From contig NZ_CAHLAR010000003.1 of assembly GCF_903652925.1 (NCBI RefSeq), positions 186,001 through 250,000 on the forward strand: DNA of 64,000 nucleotides. Reading direction: 5' to 3'. Both the position numbers and the translations under genes were made by a program. The notes below the pieces were generated by a model, which was given only the letters and a program-made list of their open reading frames with translations, was not told the DNA's origin and made no database searches. This document shows positions 45,079-54,424 of this stretch, piece by piece. Every line of letters starts with the position of its first letter. Position 1 is the stretch's first letter. The stretch is from Achromobacter anxifer (GTDB taxonomy: Bacteria; Pseudomonadota; Gammaproteobacteria; Burkholderiales; Burkholderiaceae_B).

Positions 45079-45611
45079 GAGGCCTCCCGCAGGCTGGCCG
45101 CCGGGCGCGCGGGCCGCGTTGCGCCGGCCAGCAGGCACAGGCGCCGCCAGGATTCGGGTCGCAACGTCCGCTGCCAGACGGTGAGGGTGATTGTGCTATT
45201 GGTAAAGGCCGTACTCCCGGTGGACAAGGGCAGGAAAGTGAGCGTCAGCCAGCGGGGACCGCGCTGTCCTTGCAACAGCCTCGCGTCCTGCCAGCCTTGC
45301 GGCAGGCGCACCTGCCAGCGCCCGGCTCCCGCGGCCGTACGCAATGCGGATACGGGGGACAGGCTGCTCCGTGCCGAGTGTAACAGCCCGGCCAGCGCCA
45401 GCAGGAGCGCGATCGCCGCGCCCGCAGCCCATGCCATGCCGTGCCAGGATGCCGCGGTCAACGCGCTGGCGCCGGCCGAGGCCAGCGCCAGGCCGAAAAG
45501 CGCCGAGGCGCCCTTCGGTTGCAGGACAGGCACGCGGAACGACCAGCGTCCCCCGAGCGGCTCGTCCAAATCAGACCCGGCGAACGGCCATCGAGCCGTT
45601 GGTGCCGCCAA
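45075..45611 (-). CDS. Uncharacterised small membrane protein between fabF and rpoE (YgfX/CptA-like position)
   Basis: Up to 178 residues. The first in-frame start (TTG) overlaps the fabF 3' end by 41 bases; a GTG at 45533 (152 residues, opening VPVLQPKGAS) is an alternative. One or two hydrophobic helices: ALFGLALASAGASALTAAS and WAAGAAIALLLALAGLLHSA. A beta-rich tail follows (GRWQVRLPQGW, PRWLTLTFLPL, SWRRLCLL). The shape, two helices then a short cytoplasmic beta domain, resembles YgfX/CptA-type proteins, but similarity is loose. The stop overlaps rpoE by four bases, so it is coupled to sigma-E production. Function unknown. Confidence 0.65.
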   Translation of the reverse strand: MAAPTARWPFAGSDLDEPLGGRWSFRVPVLQPKGASALFGLALASAGASALTAASWHGMAWAAGAAIALLLALAGLLHSARSSLSPVSALRTAAGAGRWQVRLPQGWQDARLLQGQRGPRWLTLTFLPLSTGSTAFTNSTITLTVWQRTLRPESWRRLCLLAGATRPARPAASLREAS

Positions 45612-46800
45612 AGCCGAACGAGTTGGACAGGCCCACGTCGATCTTCATCTGCCGCGCCTCGTTGGCGCAGTAATCCAGATCGCATTCCGGATCTTGATTG
45701 AAGATGTTGATCGTCGGCGGCGATACCTGGTTGTAGACCGCCAAGGTGGTGAACACCGCCTCGATGCCGCCTGCCGCGCCGAGCAGGTGCCCGGTCATGG
45801 ACTTGGTCGAATTGACCACCAGCTTCTTGGCGTGGTCGCCGAAAGCCAGCTTCAGCGCATCGGTTTCGTTCTTGTCGCCCAGGGGCGTCGAGGTGCCGTG
45901 AGCGTTGACGTACTGCACGTCTTCCAGGTTCAGGCCGCCGTTGCGCAGCGCATTCAGCACGCCGCGGCGCGGGCCGTCCTTGTCCGGAGCGGTGATGTGG
46001 TGCGCGTCCGAGCTCATGCCGTAGCCCGCGAACTCGCCGTAGATGCGCGCGCCGCGCTTCTTGGCATGTTCGTACTCTTCCAGCACCAGCACGCCCGCGC
46101 CCTCGCCCAGCACGAAGCCGTCGCGGTCGCGGTCCCAGGGACGCGAGGCCGTCTGAGGATCGTCATTGCGCGTCGACAAGGCGCGCATGGCGGCAAAACC
46201 GCCGATGCCCAGCGGCGACACGGTCGACTCGGCGCCGCCGGCCACCATGACGTCGGCATCGCCGTACTCGATCAGGCGCGCGGCATCGCCGATGCAATGC
46301 AGGCCGGTGGTGCAAGCCGACACGACTGCGTAGCTCGGACCCTTCATGCCGTAGGCGATGGACAGATGGCCGGAGATCAGGTTGATCAGCGAACCGGGCA
46401 CGAAGAACGGCGAAATGCGGCGCGGACCCTTGGCCAGATACTCGACCTGCGTTTCCTCGATGCGCGGCAGGCCGCCGATGCCGGAACCCACGATCACGCC
46501 AATGCGCTCGGCGTTGGCTTCGGTGACTTCCAGGCCGCTATCGCGCCAGGCCTGCATCCCGGCGGCCAGGCCGTAATGGATGAAGGTATCCATCTGGCGG
46601 GCTTCCTTGGCCGAGATATAGGTGCTGATGTCGAAGTCTTTGACTTCGCCAGCAATGTGCGTGGTGATGGCCGTGGGATCGAAACGGGTGATGCGGCTGA
46701 TGCCAGAACGTCCGTTGACGATATTGTCCCAAGCGGTGGTCAGGTCGTTCCCAACGGGAGAAACGATACCCAGGCCAGTGATGACGACACGTCGCTTCAC
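45571..46800 (-). CDS. fabF: 3-oxoacyl-ACP synthase II
   Basis: 409 residues from the GTG that gives VKRRVVITGLGIVSPVGND; a strong GAGGAG site sits 8 bases before it, and no ATG fits. The Cys nucleophile is in VVSACTTGLHCIGDAARLI and the two His in VNAHGTSTPLGD and NSTKSMTGHLLGAAG. Elongates acyl-ACP, especially palmitoleate to cis-vaccenate. Follows acpP as in E. coli. Confidence 0.97.
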   Translation of the reverse strand: MKRRVVITGLGIVSPVGNDLTTAWDNIVNGRSGISRITRFDPTAITTHIAGEVKDFDISTYISAKEARQMDTFIHYGLAAGMQAWRDSGLEVTEANAERIGVIVGSGIGGLPRIEETQVEYLAKGPRRISPFFVPGSLINLISGHLSIAYGMKGPSYAVVSACTTGLHCIGDAARLIEYGDADVMVAGGAESTVSPLGIGGFAAMRALSTRNDDPQTASRPWDRDRDGFVLGEGAGVLVLEEYEHAKKRGARIYGEFAGYGMSSDAHHITAPDKDGPRRGVLNALRNGGLNLEDVQYVNAHGTSTPLGDKNETDALKLAFGDHAKKLVVNSTKSMTGHLLGAAGGIEAVFTTLAVYNQVSPPTINIFNQDPECDLDYCANEARQMKIDVGLSNSFGFGGTNGSMAVRRV

Positions 46801-46992
46801 GGATGACTCCTCAAACAGACAAAAGAAAGGCGGTTTTCGGGATGCGCTGCACGTGCGGCCCACGCGAAAGCGGGTCGGGCTTTACTACGCCCTTCCCGCA
46901 CGCGGACCACACGGCAAATTCCTGAAACCGCCCCGATTTCCCGGTGAACCCCGACGATCGTGTTGGGGCAACCAGAAGGGTATAGGCCTAGC

Positions 46993-47232
46993 TTACTGCT
47001 TGCCGTGCGAATTGATGTAGTCAATCGCTTGTTGCACGGTCGTGATCTTTTCGGCCTCTTCGTCGGGGATCTCGGTCTCGAATTCGTCTTCGAGCGCCAT
47101 GACCAGTTCGACCATGTCGAGCGAATCGGCACCGAGGTCGTCAAGGAAGGAGGATTCGTTCTTGATCTCGGCTTCGTTGACGCCAAGTTGTTCAGCGACG
47201 ATCTTCTTGACGCGCTGTTCGATGCTTTCCAT
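46993..47232 (-). CDS. acpP: Acyl carrier protein
   Basis: 79 residues, standard AcpP length. [18 protein letters not shown] at the start and the phosphopantetheine site [18 protein letters not shown] with Ser37. Highly acidic. Carries growing fatty acyl chains. The ATG of MESIEQ is preferred over upstream codons. It is 213 bases from fabG and 192 from fabF, spacing that usually allows high, partly separate expression. Confidence 0.97.
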
Positions 47233-47445
47233 GCAGATCTCCAAATGGGAAAAATCCCGCGAATTATAGCCAAGCGCGGAGTTTTGCGACGCCTGGCCGT
47301 GACAAAAATAACACCGCGCACTTGTTCTGTCGCCGGAAATGGCGCAGGAAACGGTGTGCGGCGTTTCCGGTTGAACCTCGCGCAGCCGCGCCGGCGATTC
47401 CGGCTATGGCCTGGCGGCCTGGGCCGCCTGCGCGCGATTCGTGAT

Positions 47446-48198
47446 TTATTGCATGTACATCCCGCCGTTGACGTGCAGGGTGGTGCCGGTAATGTAACCC
47501 GCTTGCGGGCCAGACAAAAACGCCACCGCGTGGGCGATGTCAGCCGGCGAACCCAGCCGGCCGAGCGGAATCTGCTGCAGCAGGGCCGCGGTCTGGTTCT
47601 CGCCCAGCGCGCGAGTCATGTCGGTGTCGATGAAACCGGGCGCGACGCAGTTCACTGTGATGTTGCGGCTGCCCAGCTCGCGCGCCAGGGCGCGCGACAT
47701 GCCGGCCACGCCGGCCTTGGCGGCCGCGTAATTGGCCTGGCCGGGGTTGCCGCTGGAGCCCACCACCGACGTGACGTTGATGATGCGTCCCCAGCGGGCC
47801 TTCATCATGTTGCGCAGGACCGCGCGCGACAGGCGGAAAACCGAGGCCAGGTTGGTGTCGATGACCGCGAGCCAGTCCTCGTCCTTCATGCGCATCGCCA
47901 GCGTATCACGCGTGATGCCGGCATTATTGACGAGGATGTGGGGACCGCCGCCTTCCTTGCCCAGCGCGTCGATCAGCGCATCGCAGGCAGCGGCGTCGGT
48001 CACGTCCAGCACCACGCCGCGGCCGCCGAACGGGGCCAGCGCTTCGGTGATGGCTGCCGCGCCCGATTCCGACGTGGCAGTGCCGACGACCGTGGCGCCG
48101 CGCGCGGCCAGTTCCTGGGCGATGGCGCGGCCGATGCCGCGCGTGGCGCCGGTCACCAGCGCGACCTTGCCCTGCAGTTCGATCGAGGTGTTGTCCAT
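47446..48198 (-). CDS. fabG: 3-oxoacyl-ACP reductase
   Basis: 250 residues, SDR fold: VALVTGATRGIGRAIAQELA for NADPH, NNAGITRD, catalytic Ser (NVTSVVGSSGNPGQ), YAAAKAGVAGMSRALARELG with Tyr/Lys, and the family end IPLGRLGSPADIAHAVAFLSGPQAGYITGTTLHVNGGMYM. Start at MDNTSIELQG. Reduces beta-ketoacyl-ACP. Four bases from the fabD stop. Confidence 0.97.
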   Translation of the reverse strand: MDNTSIELQGKVALVTGATRGIGRAIAQELAARGATVVGTATSESGAAAITEALAPFGGRGVVLDVTDAAACDALIDALGKEGGGPHILVNNAGITRDTLAMRMKDEDWLAVIDTNLASVFRLSRAVLRNMMKARWGRIINVTSVVGSSGNPGQANYAAAKAGVAGMSRALARELGSRNITVNCVAPGFIDTDMTRALGENQTAALLQQIPLGRLGSPADIAHAVAFLSGPQAGYITGTTLHVNGGMYMQ

Positions 48199-48202
48199 GT
48201 TC

Positions 48203-49138
48203 TTAATTTCCGTTGACGGCGGCCAACGCTGCTTCAAGCGAAGCAGGATCGGTGATGGCCATGCCCGTGAGTTCGGGGTCGATGCGCTTGGTCAGGCCGG
48301 CGAGCACCTTGCCGGGACCGCATTCGATGACGTGCGTGACGCCTTGCGCCTTCATCGCGCGCAGGGTTTCGACCCAGCGCACAGGATGCCATGCCTGGCG
48401 CACCAGCGCATCCCGGATTGCCCCGGGGTCGGCGGGCGATGCCACGTCGACGTTGTTGATCACTTGTATCTGCGGCGCGGACACCGTCACGCCAGCCAGC
48501 GCGCCGGCCAGCACCTCGGCTGCGGGCTTGAGCAGGCTGGAGTGGAACGGCGCGGACACCGGCAGCAGCAGCGCGCGCTTGGCGCCCGCGGCCTTGGCCA
48601 GTTCGCAGGCGCGCTCGACCGCGGCCTTGTGGCCGGCGATCACGACCTGGGCGGGCGCGTTGAAGTTCACGGCTTCGACGACTTCACCCTGGGCGGCGGC
48701 CTCGCAGGCTGCGCGCACCGCGTCGTCGTCCAGGCCCAGGATGGCGGCCATGGCGCCGGTGCCCACCGGCACGGCGGCCTGCATCGCATCGGCGCGCACG
48801 CGCACCAGGCGCACGGCATCCTCAAGCGCGAGCGAACCAGCGGCGGTCAGCGCGGCGTATTCGCCCAGGCTATGGCCTGCGACCACGTCCGGCTTGCGCC
48901 CGCCCGCGGCGCACCAGGCGGCGTAGAACGCGGCACCGGCGGTCAGCATGGCGGGCTGGGTGTTGGTGGTCAGATTGAGCTGCTCTGCGGGGCCCTGCGC
49001 GATCAGCGCGCCCAGGTCCTGCCCCAGGGCCTGCGAAGCCCGCGCCACGGTGTCCGTGACGGCCGCGACGCCCGACCAGGCGTCCAGCATGCCGACAGCT
49101 TGAGAACCTTGGCCAGGAAAGACAAATGCGATTTTCAT
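48203..49138 (-). CDS. fabD: Malonyl-CoA:ACP transacylase
   Basis: 311 residues. MKIAFVFPGQGSQAVGML at the start, the catalytic serine in VVAGHSLGEYAALTAAGSLALEDAVRLV and the His in SAPFHSSLLKPAAEVL. Supplies malonyl-ACP. Belongs to the fabHDG run. Start is the ATG before KIAFVF, with upstream in-frame codons ignored. Confidence 0.97.
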   Translation of the reverse strand: MKIAFVFPGQGSQAVGMLDAWSGVAAVTDTVARASQALGQDLGALIAQGPAEQLNLTTNTQPAMLTAGAAFYAAWCAAGGRKPDVVAGHSLGEYAALTAAGSLALEDAVRLVRVRADAMQAAVPVGTGAMAAILGLDDDAVRAACEAAAQGEVVEAVNFNAPAQVVIAGHKAAVERACELAKAAGAKRALLLPVSAPFHSSLLKPAAEVLAGALAGVTVSAPQIQVINNVDVASPADPGAIRDALVRQAWHPVRWVETLRAMKAQGVTHVIECGPGKVLAGLTKRIDPELTGMAITDPASLEAALAAVNGN

Positions 49139-49232
49139 GGTTGACCGTATGGATTGATTCAGTGTCTGTGGGGAATGCCAGGCGCATCCTCCGGTGGGCG
49201 CGGCACGAGCCACGCCGCGCCGGAGCGCGCCT

Positions 49233-50207
49233 TTACACGCGGGCCAGTACCGAGCCCCAGGTGAATCCGCCGCCCACGCCTTGCATCAGGATCAGCTGGC
49301 CCGGCTTGACGCGGCCATCGCGGCGCGCGGCATCCAGGGCCAGCGGCACGCTGGCCGCGGAGGTATTGGCGTGGCTGTCGACGGTAACGACGACCTTCTC
49401 GACCGGCACCGCAAGCTTGCGGGCCAGGAAATTCAGGATGCGCACGTTGGCCTGGTGCGGGATCAGCCAATCGACGTCGGCAATCTCCACGCCCGCTTCG
49501 GCGCAGGTATCGCGCGCGGAACGGTCCAGCACGGTGACGGCCTGCTTGAACACCGCCTGTCCGTCCATGCGCAGGAACGGATCGCCGGTCACGTCGCCAT
49601 AGGCAACGTTGCCGGCCGCATTGAGGATCTTGGCCTGACTGCCGTCGGCATGCAGTTGCGCCGCCAGGATGCCCGGCTTGTCGGAAGCCTTGAGCACCAC
49701 GGCGCCGGCGCCGTCGCCGAACAGCACGCAGGTGGAGCGGTCGTTCCAGTCCAGGATGCGCGAGAAGACTTCGGCGCCGATGACCAGCGCGCAACGCGCG
49801 CGGCCGGCACGGATGAAGCTGTCGGCGGTGGTCATCGCGTAGACGAAGCCGCTGCACACGGCCTGCACGTCGAATGCCGCCGAGCCCTTGGCGCCGAGGT
49901 TGGCCTGCACGATGCAGGCGGTGCTCGGGAAAACGAAATCAGGGGTGGACGTGGCCAGGACGATCAGGTCGACTTCGGCGGCATCCACGCCGGCGTCGGC
50001 CAGCGCGCGGCGCGCGGCCTCGGTGGCCAGCTGGCTGGTCGTGACGCCGCGCTCGGCCAGATGGCGCTGGCGGATGCCGGTGCGCTCGACGATCCATTCG
50101 TCGGAAGTGGCGATGTCGCGGGTCGCCAGCTCCGCAGCCAGTTCGTCATTCGAAACCACGCGTTCCGGCAGGAAGCTGCCGGTGCCCGCGATCACGGAAT
50201 ATTTCAT
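49233..50207 (-). CDS. fabH: 3-oxoacyl-ACP synthase III
   Basis: 324 residues from [21 protein letters not shown]. An ATG four codons upstream (50219) overlaps the plsX stop as TGATG and is equally possible. Catalytic Cys in [16 protein letters not shown], His in [11 protein letters not shown] and Asn in [14 protein letters not shown]. Starts each fatty acid by joining acetyl-CoA with malonyl-ACP. Followed by fabD after 94 bases. Confidence 0.96.
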   Translation of the reverse strand: MKYSVIAGTGSFLPERVVSNDELAAELATRDIATSDEWIVERTGIRQRHLAERGVTTSQLATEAARRALADAGVDAAEVDLIVLATSTPDFVFPSTACIVQANLGAKGSAAFDVQAVCSGFVYAMTTADSFIRAGRARCALVIGAEVFSRILDWNDRSTCVLFGDGAGAVVLKASDKPGILAAQLHADGSQAKILNAAGNVAYGDVTGDPFLRMDGQAVFKQAVTVLDRSARDTCAEAGVEIADVDWLIPHQANVRILNFLARKLAVPVEKVVVTVDSHANTSAASVPLALDAARRDGRVKPGQLILMQGVGGGFTWGSVLARV

Positions 50208-50218
50208 TGCGGTATCCA

Positions 50219-51286
50219 TCAAGCGGTGTCCCCAGCCGCGTCGGGCGAAGGCGCCAAAGGGCCCTCGCCGGATTGAACGCGCTTGGTAATCTGAGCGACC
50301 GTCTGAGCGGTACGCTCCAGCAGTTTACTCACTACGGCTTCACGGGCACGCTGCAAGGCAAAACCATAGGCGTATACGTCCGCGGAACCATGGCTCTTGA
50401 TGACCACGCCGCGCAGCCCCAGCAACGCGGCGCCGTTATAGCGCCGGTTGTCGACGCGCGTGCGCAAGCGGTTGAGCACCGGCTTGGCCACGGCGCCGGC
50501 CAGCAGCGTGATCAGATTGCGTTTGAACTCTTCGCGAATGACGCTGGACAGCATCTTCGCCAGCCCTTCGACGGACTTGAGCACGACGTTGCCGACGAAG
50601 CCGTCGCAGACGACGACGTCGACCGTGCCCTTGAATATGTCATTGCCTTCCACGTTGCCGTAGAAGTTCAGCGGGCTGGCGCGCAGAAGCTCGGCGGCTT
50701 CCTTGACGACTTCGTTGCCCTTGATGACTTCTTCGCCGATGTTGAGCAGGCCCACGGAGGGACGCTCGCGATGGTCGACCGCCTGCGACAGCGCGGCGCC
50801 CATGATGGCGAATTGAAGCAGGTGCTCGGCCGTGCAGTCCACGTTCGCGCCCAGGTCCAGCACCGTGGTGGCGCGGCCCGTCTGGTTCGGAATGGACGTG
50901 GCGATCGCGGGGCGGTCTATGCCGTCCAGCGTCTTGAGCACATAGCGTGAAATGGCCATCCACGCGCCGGTGTTGCCCGCGGAAACGCAGGCGTCGGCGC
51001 GCCCGTCCTTGACGGACTGGGCGGCCAGGCGCATGGAGGAGTCTTTTTTGCGGCGCAGGGCGACCTCGACCGGGTCGTCCATGGTGACGACCTCGGAGGC
51101 CGCCACGATCTCAATGCGATCGCGCGCCACGCCGCGGTGCTCGGAGAGCGCCGCTTCGATAGCGTCGGGAAGCCCGACCAGCAATAGCCGGGTATCCGGA
51201 AATTGCCGGGCGAACTCGATCGCAGCCGGAATCGTGACGGGCAGACCGAAGTCTCCGCCCATACAGTCTATGGCGATGCGTATCAC
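50219..51286 (-). CDS. plsX: Phosphate acyltransferase PlsX
   Basis: 355 residues. [26 protein letters not shown] is the family start; [32 protein letters not shown] and [22 protein letters not shown] are typical. Makes acyl-phosphate from acyl-ACP, the first step to phosphatidic acid with PlsY. Linked rpmF-plsX-fabH as in most bacteria. Confidence 0.97.
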   Translation of the reverse strand: MIRIAIDCMGGDFGLPVTIPAAIEFARQFPDTRLLLVGLPDAIEAALSEHRGVARDRIEIVAASEVVTMDDPVEVALRRKKDSSMRLAAQSVKDGRADACVSAGNTGAWMAISRYVLKTLDGIDRPAIATSIPNQTGRATTVLDLGANVDCTAEHLLQFAIMGAALSQAVDHRERPSVGLLNIGEEVIKGNEVVKEAAELLRASPLNFYGNVEGNDIFKGTVDVVVCDGFVGNVVLKSVEGLAKMLSSVIREEFKRNLITLLAGAVAKPVLNRLRTRVDNRRYNGAALLGLRGVVIKSHGSADVYAYGFALQRAREAVVSKLLERTAQTVAQITKRVQSGEGPLAPSPDAAGDTA

Positions 51287-51345
51287 GGGTGCCAGGTATC
51301 AGCGCTCAGCCGAAATGGTCCGAGTACGAGTTCGGCCCGGGGGCC

Positions 51346-51528
51346 TTATTCGTCGGCCTTGGTCTTCAGGACCTTGCGGCCGCGGTAAAAGCCGTTGGGG
51401 CTGATGTGGTGACGCAGATGCGCTTCGCCCGTGTTGGGTTCGATCGCGGTCGGCGGGTTCACCAGAAAATCGTGCGAGCGGTGCATACCGCGCTTGGACG
51501 GGGACTTCTTGTTTTGTTGAACGGCCAT
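51346..51528 (-). CDS. rpmF: Ribosomal protein L32
   Basis: 60 residues, the usual L32 size. [20 protein letters not shown] is diagnostic. Basic, part of the 50S subunit near the peptidyl transferase centre. Precedes plsX by 59 bases and follows yceD by 52, the conserved yceD-rpmF-plsX order. Confidence 0.97.
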   Translation of the reverse strand: MAVQQNKKSPSKRGMHRSHDFLVNPPTAIEPNTGEAHLRHHISPNGFYRGRKVLKTKADE

Positions 51529-51580
51529 GATGACTCCTAGAAACGGGGCGCATTGTACGCGATGCGGCCCGATGTTGATC

Positions 51581-52207
51581 TCAATCTTTGTGCTTCAGTT
51601 GTTCCAGCACCGCAAACGGCGACGGACGCTTGACAGCGGGCTCCTCGGGAGGAGCTTCGCTGACCTTGGCCAGCGCGCCCGGGCATACATCATGCTTGGG
51701 CACATACGGAACGCTCAGAATGAGCTCATCTTCGATCTGGGCCAGCAGATCAAAATGATGCGAACCCACCACCTTTTCAGGCAGGTTGGACACAAAACCA
51801 TTTCCTTCCTCGCCCTCGTCGTCCTCGCTGGACGGATCCCCATAGGAAACGTCGTCGTCGAGATCGGCTTCGGACTTGACCAGCTGCAAAAGGACTTCGC
51901 TGTCTATCGGATACACGAACGGTTCATTGCACCGCTGGCATATCAGCACCGGATTCGCCTGCACATGGATGTGCAAGAGCGGCCGGCCCATCAAGAGGCC
52001 GGATTTACCCATTTCGCCGCGCACGGACCAGGTCACGAGTCCGGCATCGCCCTGCGGTTGTTCGGGTAGCCCGTCAACCACGCGCGTAAGCCGCACAAGA
52101 GGTATGGTTCCTTGCGCTTCCTTGCCCATATGGGCAAATGCGTATGCATCGATGCGCTTGATGTTCAGTCCTTTGCATTCGCGGAACTGTTCACGGGCTT
52201 GCGCCAC
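51581..52207 (-). CDS. yceD: YceD-family (DUF177) protein, 23S rRNA accumulation factor
   Basis: 208 residues from a GTG; the family N-terminal [25 protein letters not shown] follows soon after. A zinc-like CxxC pair lies at Cys90/Cys93 ([10 protein letters not shown]). Residues about 115-140 hold a very acidic loop ([21 protein letters not shown]). Members help 23S rRNA build up and sit upstream of rpmF throughout bacteria. The start is the least certain point, since no ATG fits. Confidence 0.9.
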   Translation of the reverse strand: MAQAREQFRECKGLNIKRIDAYAFAHMGKEAQGTIPLVRLTRVVDGLPEQPQGDAGLVTWSVRGEMGKSGLLMGRPLLHIHVQANPVLICQRCNEPFVYPIDSEVLLQLVKSEADLDDDVSYGDPSSEDDEGEEGNGFVSNLPEKVVGSHHFDLLAQIEDELILSVPYVPKHDVCPGALAKVSEAPPEEPAVKRPSPFAVLEQLKHKD

Positions 52208-52313
52208 CCATGATTTTGCCTGGACCGTCGAGCTTGCTTGCGCGGCCAGTCATGCAAAAATCCCGCAAAACGTTAGATAATACTGTGACTTAAGCATTAA
52301 CGTCAAATAACGC

Positions 52314-52916
52314 ATGCCTTCCAAGCCCAACCTGATCCTCGCGTCCAGCTCGCGTTACCGCAAAGAACTGCTGTCCCGCCTGCGCCTGCCCTTCACGGCA
52401 ATTTCCCCCGATGTAGACGAAACGCCACACCCCGGCGAAACGCCCGAAGCGCTGGCCTTGCGCCTGTCAGTGGCCAAGGCCATGGCGGTCGCGGTCAGCC
52501 ACCCCGGCAGCATCGTGATCGGCTCGGACCAGGTGGCCACCGTGGACGGACAGCCCATCGGCAAACCGGGGGATTTTCCGCGCGCCCTGGCGCAATTGCG
52601 GGCCCTGTCGGGTCAGATCGTGGAATTCCACAGCGCCCTGGCGGTCACGGACGGCCAGCGGGTGGAAAAAGCCGACATCGTTACGCGCTGCCGGTTCCGC
52701 CAATTGTCGGACCGCGCCATCGAGGCCTATCTGCGCGCCGAGGAACCCTACGATACCGCAGGCAGCGCCAAGGCGGAAAGCCTGGGCATCGCCCTGATGG
52801 AAAGCATCCAGAGCGACGACCCCACCGCCATCATCGGCCTGCCGCTGATCGCGCTGACTGGCATGCTGGCCGGTTTCGGCCTGGATCCGCTGGACGCCCC
52901 CGGAGCGCCCGAATGA
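52314..52916 (+). CDS. Maf-family nucleotide pyrophosphatase (YceF/m7GTP type)
   Basis: 200 residues. LILASSSRYRKELLSRLRLPF at the start, VIGSDQVATVDGQPIGKPGDF with the catalytic Asp in the centre, and EPYDTAGSAKAESLG near the end; SDQVA (not SDTVV) points to the YceF subgroup that hydrolyses 7-methyl-GTP and related nucleotides. Cleans damaged NTPs in the cytoplasm. Divergent from yceD, as in E. coli. Overlaps the next start by four bases (ATGA). Confidence 0.93.
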   Translation: MPSKPNLILASSSRYRKELLSRLRLPFTAISPDVDETPHPGETPEALALRLSVAKAMAVAVSHPGSIVIGSDQVATVDGQPIGKPGDFPRALAQLRALSGQIVEFHSALAVTDGQRVEKADIVTRCRFRQLSDRAIEAYLRAEEPYDTAGSAKAESLGIALMESIQSDDPTAIIGLPLIALTGMLAGFGLDPLDAPGAPE

Positions 52917-53623
52917 GCGGCGCCCTGCACCTGATCCCGGTCGGCCTGGGCGAGGCCCCACCCGAGCGCTGGCTCCCCGCCGAGGTCCGCGTCCTGGCCG
53001 GCCGGCTGGACACCTACATCGCCGAAAACGCCAAGACCGCCCGAGCCTTCCTCAAGCTGATCGGCACCACCCGGCCGTTGCAGGAAATCACCATCCACAC
53101 CCTCAGCGACAAGGTCGACGCCGCCCAGATCAAGTCCTGGCTGGAACCCGCGCTCAAGGGCGCGGAAATCGGCTTGGTCTCCGAAGCCGGTTGCCCAGCC
53201 GTCGCGGATCCGGGCGCCAAGGTGGCGGACGCCGCCCACCGGCTCGGCATCGCCGTCAAACCCTGGGTCGGCCCCTCTTCCATCCTGCTGGGCCTGATGG
53301 CCAGCGGCCTGGACGGCCAGCGCTTTGCCTTCCACGGCTATGCACCGGTGGATCCGACGGAACGCGCCAAGCAGCTGCGCGCCTGGGAACAGCATTCGGC
53401 CAAGCACAACCAGACCCAGCTGCTCATCGAAACGCCCTACCGCAACGCCGCCATGTTCGCCACCCTGCTGTCCAGCCTGAAGGGCGACACCAAACTGTGC
53501 GTGGCGCGCTCGGTCACGACGGCCGACGAATGGATCGTCACTCGCAGCGTGGCCGATTGGAAAAAGCAGCCCGCGCCCGAGCTCGACAAGCTGCCCACGC
53601 TGTTTCTCTTCCTGGCGCGGTAG
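52913..53623 (+). CDS. RsmI-like SAM-dependent methyltransferase (tetrapyrrole methylase fold)
   Basis: 236 residues. LHLIPVGLGEAPPERWLPAEV replaces the usual TPIGN motif of RsmI. IGLVSEAGCPAVADPGAKVADAAHRLGIAVKPWVGPSSILLGLMASGL is the family core; FAFHGYAPVD and LLIETPYRNAAMFATLL follow. True RsmI (rRNA 2'-O-methylation of C1402) is about 280 residues, so this is the shorter paralogue group often found beside yceF/maf in betaproteobacteria. Target unproven. Confidence 0.85.
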   Translation: MSGALHLIPVGLGEAPPERWLPAEVRVLAGRLDTYIAENAKTARAFLKLIGTTRPLQEITIHTLSDKVDAAQIKSWLEPALKGAEIGLVSEAGCPAVADPGAKVADAAHRLGIAVKPWVGPSSILLGLMASGLDGQRFAFHGYAPVDPTERAKQLRAWEQHSAKHNQTQLLIETPYRNAAMFATLLSSLKGDTKLCVARSVTTADEWIVTRSVADWKKQPAPELDKLPTLFLFLAR

Positions 53624-53626
53624 ACC

Positions 53627-54412
53627 ATGCGCCACCTGATTCTTGCGCCGCTCGTCGCGGCCGCCCTGGCGGGATGCGCGGCGCGCGGCCCCGCCGGATT
53701 GGACCTGGACACCTCCGTCACCGCGGTAAGCCAAGCCAGCCGGGTGCGCTCGGTGGTGCTGCATTACACTAGCGTCGACGACGCCCACTCGATGGAATTG
53801 CTCTCCAAGGGCAAGGTCAGCGCCCACTACCTCGTGAACGATGCCGGGCGCGTCTACCGGCTGGTCGACGAGAACCGCGCCGCGTGGCACGCCGGGATCA
53901 GCTCCTGGTACGGCAACATTGCCATGAACAGAACGTCCATCGGCATCGAGATCGTGAACCCGGGCTGGACGGAAGGCCCCGACGGCAAGCCGGTCTGGCA
54001 TCCCTACAACGAGCGGCAGTTGCGCGCGCTGACCATCCTGCTGCGCGACATCATCCAGCGCCACGACATCGCGCCCGAAAACGTGGTGGGCCACAGCGAC
54101 ATCGCGCCCCAGCGCAAGGTGGATCCCGGTCCCCTGTTCCCATGGAAGGCCTTGGCGGCAGCCGGCATCGGCCGCTGGTATGACGAAGCAGGCGCTGCCG
54201 AGCACCTGGCGCGCCTGCAGGCGCAGGGCATTCCCGACGTGGCGTGGTTCCAGAAGCAATTGGCGCGGCTGGGCTATGCCGTCCCCCAGGACGGTGTGCT
54301 GGACCAGGCCACGATCAGCGCCCTGGCGGCATTCCAGATGCACTACCGCCCGACCCGCTACGACGGCCAGCCCGACGCGGAAACCGCCGCCATCATGCTG
54401 GCGATACTGTAG
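53627..54412 (+). CDS. AmiD-like N-acetylmuramoyl-L-alanine amidase, lipoprotein
   Basis: 261 residues. Lipoprotein signal with LAGC (Cys17). The amidase_2 domain has zinc ligands His46 (VVLHYTS), His156 (VVGHSDIAP) and Asp166 (KVDPGPLFPW), with catalytic Glu108 (IGIEIVNPG). A peptidoglycan-binding domain ends the protein (LGYAVPQDGVLDQATISALAAFQMHYRPTRYDG). Anchored probably in the outer membrane, it trims stem peptides from murein or anhydromuropeptides as E. coli AmiD does. Begins 3 bases after the RsmI-like stop. Confidence 0.94.
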   Translation: MRHLILAPLVAAALAGCAARGPAGLDLDTSVTAVSQASRVRSVVLHYTSVDDAHSMELLSKGKVSAHYLVNDAGRVYRLVDENRAAWHAGISSWYGNIAMNRTSIGIEIVNPGWTEGPDGKPVWHPYNERQLRALTILLRDIIQRHDIAPENVVGHSDIAPQRKVDPGPLFPWKALAAAGIGRWYDEAGAAEHLARLQAQGIPDVAWFQKQLARLGYAVPQDGVLDQATISALAAFQMHYRPTRYDGQPDAETAAIMLAIL

Positions 54413-54424
54413 GAACCGCCGGCG

